DNA of 48,772 nucleotides from Acidimicrobiales bacterium. Lineage in GTDB: Bacteria; Actinomycetota; Acidimicrobiia; Acidimicrobiales; AC-9. Position numbers and translations under genes: made by a program. Below, one piece after another: positions 7,531 through 18,375 of the stretch (positions within the stretch are counted from its first letter, which is position 1; each line of letters starts with the position of its first letter). The DNA is taken from contig DASXCO010000246.1 in NCBI GenBank assembly GCA_036491125.1, positions 1 through 48,772 on the forward strand, written 5' to 3'. Below the pieces are notes generated by a model. It was not told where the DNA came from and did no database searches. It saw only the letters and a program-made list of their open reading frames with translations.

Positions 7531-8955
7531 TTACCCCACCAGGCCCACTGGGGCCGTGCCCCTGGGCCCGCCTCCGGCTGCCGCTGTCTCCACCGTCGGC
7601 TCGGCCAACAGGAGCTTGACCGCCTCGGCCAGGGTGGCCACCCGGACTATCTCCATCCCGGCGGGTCCTCGCGGCCCCGACGCGGGCACCACGGCCCGGC
7701 GGAATCCCAGGCGCACGGCCTCGGCCAGGCGTCGCGGCAGCTGCGCCACCTGACGGACCTCGCCGCCGAGGCCGACTTCGCCGCACACCACGAGATCCGG
7801 CGGCAGCGCCCGACCGCTCACCGCCGAGGCCAGCGCCAGCCCCAGGGCGAGATCGGCGGCGGGCTCGGTCACCCGCACCCCACCGGTGACCGAGGCGTAC
7901 ACGTCCGCCCCGGTGAGCAGCAGCCCGACGCGCTGCTCGAGGACGGCGAGCTGCAACGCCATGCGCCCGCTGTCCAGGCCCTGCGCCGAGCGACGGGGCA
8001 TCGGCAGCTTGGTGGGGGCCACCAGGGCCTGGAGCTCGACCAGCAGCGGACGATGGCCCTCCATGGTCGGAAGCACCACTCCGCCCGGGACACCGGTCTG
8101 TCGGTCTCCCAGCAGCAACTGGCTGGGGTCGGCGATGCCCGCCAGGCCGGCCTCGGCCATCTCGAACAGCCCGAGCTCCCCGGTGGGACCGAAGCGGTGC
8201 TTGGTCGCCCGCAGCAGCCTGAGGGCGTGGTGGCGCTCGCCCTCGAAGGACAGCACGGTGTCGACGACGTGCTCGAGCACCCGAGGTCCGGCCAGCGTGC
8301 CTTCCTTGGTCACGTGGCCCACCAGGAGGGTCGCCACGGCCGTCGACTTGGCCGCCTGCAGCAGCTGCGACGCGCACTCCCGGACCTGGGTGACCGTGCC
8401 CGCCGTCGATCCGAGCTCGGGGTCGAGCACTGTCTGGATGGAGTCGACGACAACGACATCGGGGCGCAGGTCACCGATCGCCTGCAGCACGTTGGGGAGC
8501 GAGGTGTCCGAGAGCAGCCACAGCCCGGGCAGGAGGGCGCCGAGACGCTCGGCCCGCAGACGGACCTGCTGGGCAGATTCCTCGGCCGAGACCAGCAGGG
8601 CCTTCGCCCCCGCCGCGGCCATCGCCGCCACCGCCTGCAGCAGGAGCGTCGACTTGCCGATCCCCGGCTCCCCGCCCACCAGCGTCACCGAGCCGGGCAC
8701 CACCCCACCAGCCATCACCCGGTCCAGCTCGGCCAGTCCCGTCGGCATCGGCGCCGCCCCGGCCAACTCGACATCGGCTATCGGGCGAGCGGGCTCCGCC
8801 GATGGCGCGCCGGTCACGGCACGACGTCCCTTGTCGGCCGGCAGCGTCTCCTCGACCAACGAGTTCCATGCGTCGCACGACGGACATCGCCCGCTCCACC
8901 GCGCCGAGACGCTGTCGCACTCGGTGCAGCGATGGACTCTGCGATCACGGGCCAT
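7531..8955 (-). CDS. radA: DNA repair protein RadA
   Basis: RadA is a RecA-related hexameric ATPase that drives branch migration in recombinational repair. The 474-residue protein has the C4 zinc finger (Cys10, Cys13, Cys24, Cys27), Walker A GGEPGIGKST (94-103), Walker B VVVVDSIQTV (about 167-176) and a C-terminal Lon-like domain. The RadA-specific KNRFG motif reads KHRFG (252-256), an Asn-to-His change at position 253; the flanking residues GPTGELGLFEM are normal. It is upstream of disA, which RadA is known to restrain in Bacillus. A TACGGT box lies 8 nt before the ATG. Confidence 0.96.
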   Translation of the reverse strand: MARDRRVHRCTECDSVSARWSGRCPSCDAWNSLVEETLPADKGRRAVTGAPSAEPARPIADVELAGAAPMPTGLAELDRVMAGGVVPGSVTLVGGEPGIGKSTLLLQAVAAMAAAGAKALLVSAEESAQQVRLRAERLGALLPGLWLLSDTSLPNVLQAIGDLRPDVVVVDSIQTVLDPELGSTAGTVTQVRECASQLLQAAKSTAVATLLVGHVTKEGTLAGPRVLEHVVDTVLSFEGERHHALRLLRATKHRFGPTGELGLFEMAEAGLAGIADPSQLLLGDRQTGVPGGVVLPTMEGHRPLLVELQALVAPTKLPMPRRSAQGLDSGRMALQLAVLEQRVGLLLTGADVYASVTGGVRVTEPAADLALGLALASAVSGRALPPDLVVCGEVGLGGEVRQVAQLPRRLAEAVRLGFRRAVVPASGPRGPAGMEIVRVATLAEAVKLLLAEPTVETAAAGGGPRGTAPVGLVG

Positions 8956-8963
8956 CGACTGGC

Positions 8964-8969
8964 ACCGTA
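8964..8969 (-). promoter_or_regulatory. Candidate -10 box (TACGGT) of a leaderless radA transcript
   Basis: On the minus strand TACGGT ends 8 nt before the radA ATG; no Shine-Dalgarno motif is present between them. Confidence 0.4.
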
Positions 8970-9034
8970 CCGGGAGGGTGCGACAGTCCAGTGGATGCCT
9001 GGCGCGCCGGAGGGCGGTGAGGGACCGGCGCGCC

Positions 9035-9406
9035 TCAGGTGGTGCGGACGATCAGGATGGTCGAGGTGGCGTGGTGGCTCACCTTGTTGGGGACCGATCC
9101 GATCAGGAACCGGCTCACCCCCGTCATCCCCCTGTTGCCCATCACCAGGAGGTCGTAGCGGCCTCGCTCGGCCTCGTCCAGCAGCACGGCCGCCGGATCG
9201 CCGTCGATCGCCATGGCCTCGATGGCCACGCCACTCCCTCGGTGGCGGGCGACCTCGGACTCAGCGGTGAGCAGCGACTTGGTCTCGGCGCCCACGGTCA
9301 GCACGGTGAGCTTGGCGCCGGTGGCCCCGGCGAGCTCCACGGCCCGGTCGACGGCCTTCGCCGCGGTGCGCGAGCCATCGGTTCCGACGAGTATCCGTTC
9401 GTACAC
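9035..9406 (-). CDS. Universal stress protein, UspA family
   Basis: A single-domain 123-residue UspA-fold protein. It starts YERILVGTDGSRTAAKAVDRA, the usual first strand and Asp of the nucleotide site. It ends with the ATP-binding pattern G-x2-G-x9-G-S (MGNRGMTGVSRFLIGSVPNKV). This places it in the ATP-binding subgroup. The substrate and role are unknown; family members respond to stress and growth arrest. It starts with GTG and lies between clpC and radA on the same strand, but with its own TACGCT box 8 nt upstream. Confidence 0.92.
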   Translation of the reverse strand: MYERILVGTDGSRTAAKAVDRAVELAGATGAKLTVLTVGAETKSLLTAESEVARHRGSGVAIEAMAIDGDPAAVLLDEAERGRYDLLVMGNRGMTGVSRFLIGSVPNKVSHHATSTILIVRTT

Positions 9407-9414
9407 GAGGCGAC

Positions 9415-9420
9415 AGCGTA
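9415..9420 (-). promoter_or_regulatory. Candidate -10 box (TACGCT) of a leaderless usp transcript
   Basis: On the minus strand TACGCT ends 8 nt before the GTG at 9406. Confidence 0.4.
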
Positions 9421-9442
9421 GGAGCCCGCCGGGGGGTGGGCG

Positions 9443-11929
<2,487 letters not shown>

Positions 11930-11936
11930 CTACCGG

Positions 11937-11942
11937 CCTCCT
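11937..11942 (-). promoter_or_regulatory. Strong Shine-Dalgarno sequence deciding the TTG start of clpC
   Basis: AGGAGG on the minus strand, 7 nt before TTG at 11929-11927. No ATG or GTG lies at a better position. Confidence 0.8.
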
Positions 11943-11965
11943 GGGAAGGCTGACTCCATGGTCTC

Positions 11966-11971
11966 ATTCTA
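11966..11971 (-). promoter_or_regulatory. Candidate -10 box of clpC
   Basis: TAGAAT on the minus strand, 5 of 6 bases of TATAAT, about 35 nt before the start codon. No convincing -35 box is seen at 16-18 bp. Confidence 0.35.
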
Positions 11972-12083
11972 CCCGTGGGTGTCCAGTTCCTCGCTCCCTC
12001 CTTTTTCTGGACCTCCACCCGCTCGCGCCCCCGAATGGGGGAGTGCACCCCCTCCCGGTTGTCCGCGTGACGTGTATCTCGCC

Positions 12084-12089
12084 TAAGTT
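12084..12089 (+). promoter_or_regulatory. Candidate -10 box (TAAGTT) of the polyprenyl synthase gene
   Basis: TAAGTT ends 9 nt before the GTG at 12099 with no Shine-Dalgarno motif between, consistent with a leaderless transcript. Confidence 0.35.
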
Positions 12090-12098
12090 CCACTACCA

Positions 12099-13076
12099 GT
12101 GAACGTCGCAGAGGTGCTCGGCCTTCCCGGCCTCGAGGATGATCTCGCTCGCCTCGAGATCACCCTCCACCGGGTCGTGACCACCGAAGACCCCTTCCTC
12201 AGTGAGGTTGCGACCCACCTTATCGCCGCAGGTGGCAAGCGCCTCAGACCGTCGTTGACCGTGGCCGCGGCGGCCGCCGGCGGTATGGCCGCCTCCGAGG
12301 AGGTCCTGCTCGGAGGGGTCGCAGTGGAGCTGGTGCACCAGGCGTCGCTCTACCACGACGACGTCATGGACGAGGCCGCGACCAGGAGAGGGGTCCAGAG
12401 CGTCAATGACCGGTGGGGGAACCTGGTGGCCGTGGTGGCCGGGGACTTTCTGCTGGCGCGGGCGGCCGGGATCGCCGCGAGCCTGGGGACGGAGGTGGCC
12501 GGGCTGCTGGCTGCCACCCTCGCCCGCCTCTGCGAGGGCCAGATCAGCGAGGTCCACACCGCGTTCGACGTGGACCGCGGCGAGCAGGCCTACCTGACCA
12601 CCATCCTCGACAAGACGGCGTCGCTCATGGCGACCTCCTGCCGCATCGGCGGCTTGACGGCCGGCCTCGATCGGCGCCAGGTGGACGCCCTCACCACGTT
12701 CGGGGAGTGCTTCGGGATGGTGTTCCAAATTCGTGACGACATTCTCGACGTCGTCGCCACCGAGGACGAGCTGGGCAAGGGAGTGGGCCAGGACCTGGAG
12801 CGGGGCATCTACACCCTCCCCGTGCTGCGGACCCTCGGCGACGCCGGCGTCGGCCCCGAGCTGCGCTCGTTGCTGGGCCGGCCGCTGGACCGGAGCCAGC
12901 GGGAGAAGGCCCGCCACATGGTCGCCACCTCGGGTGGCATCGCTTCGGCGGTCGGCGCCAGCCGGCGCTACGCCGACATGGCCGCCGTGGCGGCCTCGGG
13001 CCTCAACTCGGGCCCGAGCGGCTCGGCCCTCGGCCGCCTGGGCCACATCCTGGTCGACGACATCCCGACCGGCTGA
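12099..13076 (+). CDS. Polyprenyl diphosphate synthase (trans-isoprenyl)
   Basis: A 325-residue all-trans prenyl elongase that condenses isopentenyl diphosphate with an allylic diphosphate. The first Asp-rich motif is DDVMD (in VHQASLYHDDVMDEA) and the second is DDILD (in MVFQIRDDILDVV). The GGKRLRP substrate motif and GDFLLARA are present. The overall pattern resembles heptaprenyl/octaprenyl-type synthases for the menaquinone side chain, but chain length cannot be read with confidence. The start is GTG. It is divergent from clpC, and its end is 20 nt from the convergent lysS stop. It probably uses precursors from the MEP enzymes encoded nearby. Confidence 0.92.
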   Translation: MNVAEVLGLPGLEDDLARLEITLHRVVTTEDPFLSEVATHLIAAGGKRLRPSLTVAAAAAGGMAASEEVLLGGVAVELVHQASLYHDDVMDEAATRRGVQSVNDRWGNLVAVVAGDFLLARAAGIAASLGTEVAGLLAATLARLCEGQISEVHTAFDVDRGEQAYLTTILDKTASLMATSCRIGGLTAGLDRRQVDALTTFGECFGMVFQIRDDILDVVATEDELGKGVGQDLERGIYTLPVLRTLGDAGVGPELRSLLGRPLDRSQREKARHMVATSGGIASAVGASRRYADMAAVAASGLNSGPSGSALGRLGHILVDDIPTG

Positions 13077-13096
13077 ACCCGCCAGTCAACCGCGCT

Positions 13097-14584
13097 CTAT
13101 TGCTGCGGCTTCGCCGACCCGGGCGGGGCCCCGTCCCCGCCCTCCTCCGGAACGGCGGGGGCCCCAGCCCCGCCGCCGGCCGTCTCCGGCCTGAGCGTCG
13201 GGAAGGCGATGACGTCGCGGATGTTGGCAACGTCGCCAAGGAGCATCACGAGGCGGTCGATCCCGATCCCGAGGCCGGCCGTCGGCGGCAAGCCGTACTC
13301 GAGCGCCCGCAGGTAGTCCTCGTCGACCACCATTGTGGCGTCCGTGTCCCCCGCCGCCCGCCGGGCCGCCTGCTCCTCGAAGCGGGCCCGCTGCTCGTCG
13401 GGGTCCACCAGCTCCGAGAAGGCGTTGCCAAGCTCCCGGCCGGCGACGATGGGCTCGAAGCGCTCGACCAGCCCGGGCCGGGTGCGGTGGTCGCGCGCGA
13501 GGGGCGACACCTCTTTCGGGTAGTCGCACACGAACACGGGACCCCAGAGCTCGGCCTCGGTGGTCTTCTCGTAGATCTCGAGCACGAGCTTGCCCGGTCC
13601 CCACGAGGGAGTCACGGGCACGTCGTGCGCTGCGGCGATGGCGCGCAGCTCCGGCACGGACATGCCGACGTCGACCGCGACGCTGGCGTGCTCCTCGACC
13701 AGCTCGGTCATGGTGGCCCGCCGCCAGGGCGGGGCCAGGTCGATGGGGCGGCCTCCATAGGTGAGCGAGGTGGTCCCCACGAGCTCGCGGGCCAGGCTCG
13801 AGACCAGGTCCTCGACGAGCTCCATCATGTCGGTGTAGTCGGCGTAGGCCTGGTAGAGCTCGAGCAGCGTGAACTCGGGGTTGTGGCGGCGCGAGAGACC
13901 CTCGTTGCGGAAGACGCGCCCGAGCTCGAAGACGCGTTCCATGCCCCCGACGACCAGTCGCTTGAGGTACAGCTCAGTGGCGACTCGAAGGTAGAGATCC
14001 ATGTCGAGGGCGTTGTGGTGGGTGACGAAGGGACGGGCGTCCGCGCCTCCCGGCACCGGGTGCAGCACGGGCGTCTCGACCTCCACGAAGCCGCGCTCCT
14101 CCAACCATGCTCGGACGAAGCTGACCGTGCGGCTGCGCAGGCCGAAGACCTTGCGTGTCGAGTCGTTCGCCCACAGGTCCACGTAGCGCTGGCGATAGCG
14201 GACTTCGGGGTCGGCGATGCCCCGCCACTTGTCGCCGAAGCCCCGCCGGGCCTCGGCCAGCAGCTCCCAGTCGCGCAACTTCACGGACAACTCGCCCCGG
14301 CGCGTCCGGACGACCTCGCCGGTCGCTCCCACCCAATCACCCAGCGAGAGCCGGGAGAAGGCGTCGTAGCGCTCGGTGAAGCCGCTCCCCGCGAAGAGCT
14401 GAACGGCCCCGCTCGAGTCCCGCAGCTCGGCGAAGGTCAGCTTGCCCTGGGGCCTGATGAGCATGAGCCGCCCGGCCACGGAGACCGACACGCCGGTCTC
14501 CTCGCCGACACCCAGCTCGGCGAACGCCGTCTGCAGGCGGGCCGCCTCGTCGGTGCGCTCGAAACGGTAGGGGACGTCGGGCAT
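13097..14584 (-). CDS. lysS: Lysyl-tRNA synthetase, class II, with a repeat-encoded C-terminal tail
   Basis: A 495-residue class II LysRS that charges tRNA-Lys. The OB-fold anticodon domain spans about 25-135 (SVAGRLMLIRPQGKLTFAELRD). The catalytic domain has motif 2 RVFRNEGLSRRHNPEFT and motif 3 GLGIGIDRLVML. The family normally ends near DVIAFPTLRPE. Here about 28 further residues rich in Gly, Ala, Pro and Glu follow, and they are encoded almost exactly by repeat copy A (13105-13184). The ATG at 14584 is preceded by GGAGG; the frame upstream overlaps coaX and is not coding. It is the last gene of the cofactor chain. The tail is unlikely to be needed for catalysis. Confidence 0.96.
   Translation of the reverse strand: MPDVPYRFERTDEAARLQTAFAELGVGEETGVSVSVAGRLMLIRPQGKLTFAELRDSSGAVQLFAGSGFTERYDAFSRLSLGDWVGATGEVVRTRRGELSVKLRDWELLAEARRGFGDKWRGIADPEVRYRQRYVDLWANDSTRKVFGLRSRTVSFVRAWLEERGFVEVETPVLHPVPGGADARPFVTHHNALDMDLYLRVATELYLKRLVVGGMERVFELGRVFRNEGLSRRHNPEFTLLELYQAYADYTDMMELVEDLVSSLARELVGTTSLTYGGRPIDLAPPWRRATMTELVEEHASVAVDVGMSVPELRAIAAAHDVPVTPSWGPGKLVLEIYEKTTEAELWGPVFVCDYPKEVSPLARDHRTRPGLVERFEPIVAGRELGNAFSELVDPDEQRARFEEQAARRAAGDTDATMVVDEDYLRALEYGLPPTAGLGIGIDRLVMLLGDVANIRDVIAFPTLRPETAGGGAGAPAVPEEGGDGAPPGSAKPQQ
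13105..13184 (+). repeat. Three-hairpin dispersed repeat, copy A
   Basis: An 80-bp element with three consecutive inverted repeats. Hairpin 1 is CGGC-TTC-GCCG, hairpin 2 GGGCGGGG/CCCCGCCC and hairpin 3 CGGCGGGG/CCCCGCCG. It closely matches copies at 23419 and 34420, all in the same orientation. It overlaps the 3' end of lysS and lies at the convergent junction with the prenyl synthase gene. Confidence 0.9.
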
Positions 14585-14610
14585 GGTCCTCCGGGTCCTC
14601 GGACGACTAC

Positions 14611-15417
14611 CTACCGCGGGGCCACGTTGCGCTCGAAGACGAGCCGCAGCCCGTGGAGCGTAAGCCATGGCTCGTGGTGCTGCACGCTTGTGCACACCCG
14701 GCAGATCAGATCGGCCAACCCTCCCGTGGCCACGACCGTCGACGGGCCGAGCTCGTCCTCCAGCCGCCGGCACATGCCGTCCACCATCGCCGCGCAGCCA
14801 TAGACGGCACCGGACTGGAGCGCCTCCACCGTGCTCTTCCCGATGAGGTGCCGAGGGGCTTCCACCAGCTCGACGCGGCGCAGCGCGGCCGCACGCTCGA
14901 ACAGTGCGTCGAGGCTGATCTCGACGCCCGGCGCGATGGCCCCGCCGAGGTACTCGCCGCGCTCCGAGATGGCGTCGAAGGTGGTAGCCGTCCCCAGGTC
15001 CACCACGATGGCCGGGCCTCCATACAGGTCGAAAGCGGCCACCGCGTTGGCGATCCGGTCGGCGCCCACCTCCTTCGGGTTGTCGATCATGATGGGCATT
15101 CCCGTGCGCGTCCCGGGCTCGACCACGACAACGGGCACCGGGTACCAACGGTTGAACATCTCGCGCAGAGAGGCGGTGACCCTGGGCACGCCCGACGACA
15201 GGGCCACCCCGGTGACAGTGTCGGCGACATCGAGGTCGTTGAGGTCGAGCAGGTGCGTCACGAGGAGGGCGTACTCGTCGGCTGTGCGTTCGGACTCGGT
15301 CGCGATGCGCCAGTGGTGGAGCAGCTCTCCGTCAGCGCTCGGCGGCGCGTCGGCGGAGGCCGGTCCGAACATACCGACGACCGTCTGCGTGTTGCCGACG
15401 TCGATGGCGAGCAGCAC
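14611..15417 (-). CDS. coaX: Type III pantothenate kinase
   Basis: CoaX phosphorylates pantothenate, the first step of CoA synthesis from the vitamin. The 268-residue protein has the ASKHA-fold phosphate-1 motif DVGNTQTVVGMF at the start. NPKEVGADRIANAVAA (about residues 102-117) and VVDLGTATTFDAIS with GGAIAPG follow; all are type III hallmarks. It starts 3 nt after the nadC stop and ends 26 nt before lysS. With panC and panD upstream, the chain links pantothenate synthesis to its use. Confidence 0.96.
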   Translation of the reverse strand: MLLAIDVGNTQTVVGMFGPASADAPPSADGELLHHWRIATESERTADEYALLVTHLLDLNDLDVADTVTGVALSSGVPRVTASLREMFNRWYPVPVVVVEPGTRTGMPIMIDNPKEVGADRIANAVAAFDLYGGPAIVVDLGTATTFDAISERGEYLGGAIAPGVEISLDALFERAAALRRVELVEAPRHLIGKSTVEALQSGAVYGCAAMVDGMCRRLEDELGPSTVVATGGLADLICRVCTSVQHHEPWLTLHGLRLVFERNVAPR

Positions 15418-15420
15418 GGG

Positions 15421-16311
15421 TCAGGCCTCCCCAAGGTCGAGGCCGATGTCGACCGCCGGAGCGGAGTGGGTGATCGCTCCCACCGAGATGAGGTCGGCAC
15501 CCGCGGCCGCGAACGCGCCCACCGTGTCGACCGTGACGCCGCCGGAGACCTCGACCAGCACGCGGACACCGTCGGGCCCGTCGGGCGCGCGCTCCCGGAC
15601 CATGGCGACGCAGGCGGCGACCTCGTCGGGCGTCATGTTGTCCAACAGCACCTGGTTGGCGCCCGTCGCCACCGCCTCGGCCACCTGGTCGAGCCGGTCG
15701 CACTCGACCTCCAGCAGGCGTCCCGGCCAGCTGCGACTGGCCCTGGCCACCGCCTCGGCGATCGTCACGTTCCCCAGATGGTTGTCCTTCACGAGGACGC
15801 CGTCCGAGAGACTGCCCCGGTGGTTCACACCGCCGCCGGCCCGCACGGCGGCTTTCTCGAGCGCGCGCAGGCCGGGCGTCGTCTTCCTGGTGTCCAGGAT
15901 CCGCGTGGCCGGGTTGGCCACCCGGGCCCGGTCGACCAGGCGGCGGGTGGCGGTGGCCACCCCCGACAGATGGCACAGGAAGTTGAGGGCGGTGCGCTCT
16001 GCGCTCAGTACCGGGCCCGCCGGCCCACAGACGGTGGCGATCGTGCGACCAGGCGCCAGTGGAGCGCCGTCGTCCAGCTGCCAGGCCAGCGTCGTCGACG
16101 CGTCCACCTGTAGGAAGGCTTCGGTGGCGCAGGCGCGCCCGGCGAGCACCCCCTCGACCCGGGCGACCAGGCGGGCCTCGGTCCGCGTGCCGGCGGGCAG
16201 GAGCGAAGCCGTGAGGTCGCCGAGGGGCAGCAGGTCCTCGGCCAGGGCTCGGCCCACCGCTTCTCGGACCGCCGAAAGCGGCGGGTGGACGGCGGGCAGC
16301 TGGGCGGTCAC
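15421..16311 (-). CDS. nadC: Nicotinate-nucleotide pyrophosphorylase (carboxylating)
   Basis: NadC converts quinolinate and PRPP to nicotinate mononucleotide, CO2 and PPi, the third step of de novo NAD synthesis. The 296-residue protein shows LNFLCHLSGVATATRRLVD, TRKTTPGLRALEKAAVRAGG and NHRGSLSDGVLVKDNHL, the conserved active-site blocks. VEVSGGV near the C-terminus binds phosphate. It is 12 nt after nadB and 3 nt before coaX. nadA, needed between NadB and NadC, is not in the window. Confidence 0.96.
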   Translation of the reverse strand: MTAQLPAVHPPLSAVREAVGRALAEDLLPLGDLTASLLPAGTRTEARLVARVEGVLAGRACATEAFLQVDASTTLAWQLDDGAPLAPGRTIATVCGPAGPVLSAERTALNFLCHLSGVATATRRLVDRARVANPATRILDTRKTTPGLRALEKAAVRAGGGVNHRGSLSDGVLVKDNHLGNVTIAEAVARASRSWPGRLLEVECDRLDQVAEAVATGANQVLLDNMTPDEVAACVAMVRERAPDGPDGVRVLVEVSGGVTVDTVGAFAAAGADLISVGAITHSAPAVDIGLDLGEA

Positions 16312-16323
16312 CGGTTCATCCGG

Positions 16324-17967
16324 TCACCGGGTCGGTACCAGCCGGCAGCGCAGCGCGGGGTCCAGCGCCGGAAAGTCGGAGCGGGAGTGGGCGCCCCGGC
16401 TTTCCCGCCGGGCGGTGGCAGCCGACAGCACGGCCCTCGCCACCTCGACCAGGTTGGCCAGCTCCCAGGTCGCCGGCCCGCGCCCTGCACCGGCGACCTC
16501 GTCCACGACGGCGTGAGCGGCGGCCAGAGACTCCTCGCTCCTTATCACCCCCGCGCCGAGCGTCATCGCCTGCTGGAGTCGGTGGCGACGTTTGTCCACC
16601 TCGCCGTCGTCGCCTGCCGCGCTCTCCGGTGCTGAATCGTGCCGACGCCAGGGCTCGAGGAGCCGCACGGGGATCGTGTCATCGTCGCCATGGTCGGTCG
16701 CAGTGTGAGTGGCTGGCGCGCCATCGAAGGCTTCCAGCGTCGGGCCCATGGCGCCCGAGGGCTCGGGCCCGTCACGACCATCGGCGATCGCCTCGACCAC
16801 CCGGGCCGCGAACACCATGCCCTCGAGCAACGAGTTCGACGCCAGTCGGTTGGCGCCGTGGACCCCCGTGCAGGCCACCTCCCCGCACGCCCACAGACCC
16901 GGGAGGGTGGACGCTCCGTCGAGATCGGTCAGCAGCCCGCCCGACAGGTAGTGGGCGGCAGGAGCAATAGGTAGCCAGTCGGAGCTCGGGTCGAGGCCGA
17001 TCGAGCGGACCGAGGCCGCGATCGTCGGGAACCGCCGGTCGAAACGCTCGAGCCCGGTGGCGTCCAGCCACAGATGGTCAACGCCCTGCTCGAGCATGCG
17101 GTCAGCCATGGCCCGACTGACAACGTCGCGCGGTGACAGCTCCTCGACGAAGCGCCGGCCGTCGACGTCCCGAAGCCGGGCCCCGTGGCCTCGCAGCGCC
17201 TCGGAGAGCAGGGGACGGGGCATGGCCGGATGGTGCAGGGCGGTCGGGTGGAACTGCATGAACTCGACGTCGGCCACCGCTACCCCGCGGCGCAGGGCCA
17301 TGGCGACGCCGTCCCCGCTGGCTTCGGACGGGTTGGTGGTCACGGCGTAGATCTGGCCCGCGCCCCCCGTCGCCAGGACCACCTGGGACGCCCGGACCTC
17401 GTGGGGTCGGCCGCCCGGATCGAGGGCCACCACGCCGCGGCAGCGCCCGGCCTCCACGAGGAGGTCGACGGCGAACCACCCCTCGAGCAGGGCCGCAGCC
17501 GTCTCCCGCACGGCATCCACCAGCGCCCGCTCGATCTCCGCACCCGTGGCCGCCCCGCCGGCGTGGACGACGCGGGCGGTCGAGTGACCGCCCTCACGGG
17601 CCAACGCGAGCCCGCCCCCCGGATGGCGGTCGAACACCGCGCCCATGGCGATGAGCTCCTCGACCCTGGCCGGGCCCTCTCCGACGAGCACCTTCACGGC
17701 ATCGGCGTCGCACAGGCCGGCTCCCGCGGCCAGGGTGTCCGCCAGGTGGAGGTCCGTCGAGTCCTCGTCCACCCCCAGCACGGCGGCCACGCCGCCCTGG
17801 GCCCAGCGCGTCGTCGACTGCGCCAGCTCGGCCTTGGTCACCACGCCGACCCGGAGGCCCGAGCTCCCGGCCGCCCGCACGGCCGCCGACAGCCCGGCCA
17901 CCCCGCTCCCGACGATGAGGACGTCCAGCGCCGCCGGACCTTCGGCCGGGAGGCCGGGGTTCGTCAC
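16324..17967 (-). CDS. nadB: L-aspartate oxidase
   Basis: NadB oxidises L-aspartate to iminoaspartate with FAD, the first step of de novo NAD synthesis. The 547-residue flavoprotein has the dinucleotide-binding VGSGVAGLSAAVRA near residue 16. TTRWAQGGVAAVLG, VEFMQFHPTAL and ACTGVHGANRLASNSLLEG follow, all typical of the succinate dehydrogenase/fumarate reductase flavoprotein group and of NadB. The GTG start overlaps the panD stop by one base (TAGTG). The C-terminal helical domain (about 430-540) is present but ends early relative to E. coli NadB. Confidence 0.95.
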   Translation of the reverse strand: MTNPGLPAEGPAALDVLIVGSGVAGLSAAVRAAGSSGLRVGVVTKAELAQSTTRWAQGGVAAVLGVDEDSTDLHLADTLAAGAGLCDADAVKVLVGEGPARVEELIAMGAVFDRHPGGGLALAREGGHSTARVVHAGGAATGAEIERALVDAVRETAAALLEGWFAVDLLVEAGRCRGVVALDPGGRPHEVRASQVVLATGGAGQIYAVTTNPSEASGDGVAMALRRGVAVADVEFMQFHPTALHHPAMPRPLLSEALRGHGARLRDVDGRRFVEELSPRDVVSRAMADRMLEQGVDHLWLDATGLERFDRRFPTIAASVRSIGLDPSSDWLPIAPAAHYLSGGLLTDLDGASTLPGLWACGEVACTGVHGANRLASNSLLEGMVFAARVVEAIADGRDGPEPSGAMGPTLEAFDGAPATHTATDHGDDDTIPVRLLEPWRRHDSAPESAAGDDGEVDKRRHRLQQAMTLGAGVIRSEESLAAAHAVVDEVAGAGRGPATWELANLVEVARAVLSAATARRESRGAHSRSDFPALDPALRCRLVPTR

Positions 17968-18338
17968 TAGCGAGGGGTGGGCTGGAGCCCAACCGGCTGG
18001 AACACCCGGTTGGCAGCGTCGACGTGCACGACGCGCGGCTCGAACCCTTCGAGCTCGGAGTCCTCGTAGTCGGCGTAGGTGAGGACGATCACCTTGTCGC
18101 CCGTTTGGACGAGCCGAGCGGCGGCGCCGTTGAGACAGACCTCGCCATCCCGACCGGCGATGGCGTAGGTCTCGAACCGGGCACCGTTGTCGATGTCGAG
18201 CACGGCCACCTGCTCGTGCTCCCGGATGTCGGCCAGTTCCATCAGGCGGGTGTCGAGGCTGATCGAGCCAACGTAGTCGAGCTCGGCTCCCGTCACGGTG
18301 GCCCGATGGATCTTGGACTTCATCATGCGGCGGCGCAT
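17967..18338 (-). CDS. panD: Aspartate 1-decarboxylase proenzyme
   Basis: PanD makes beta-alanine from L-aspartate for pantothenate. It is a pyruvoyl enzyme formed by self-cleavage at Gly-Ser. With the ATG at 18338 (preceded by AAAGG) the protein has 123 residues and the cleavage site is Gly24-Ser25 (DYVGSISLD), the same numbering as in E. coli, which supports this start. A GTG at 18365 would add nine residues. KSKIHRATVTGAEL, CLNGAAARLVQTGDKVIVLTYA and the usual length are all normal. It lies 37 nt after panC and is followed by nadB. Confidence 0.96.
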   Translation of the reverse strand: MRRRMMKSKIHRATVTGAELDYVGSISLDTRLMELADIREHEQVAVLDIDNGARFETYAIAGRDGEVCLNGAAARLVQTGDKVIVLTYADYEDSELEGFEPRVVHVDAANRVFQPVGLQPTPR

Positions 18339-18375
18339 CTCTTGCCTTTCGCGAGGGTCGGGCACGCGTGGGCGC

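Noticed and set aside
11930-12098. SigR-type promoter in front of clpC
   Set aside because: A GGAAC is present but no GTT at the required spacing.
13100-13190. Target-site duplication flanking repeat copy A or C
   Set aside because: Bases on the two sides of each copy do not match, so there is no sign of standard transposon insertion.
14585-15148. N-terminal extension of the lysS frame
   Set aside because: Overlaps coaX out of frame; a ribosome-binding site and the family start support 14584.
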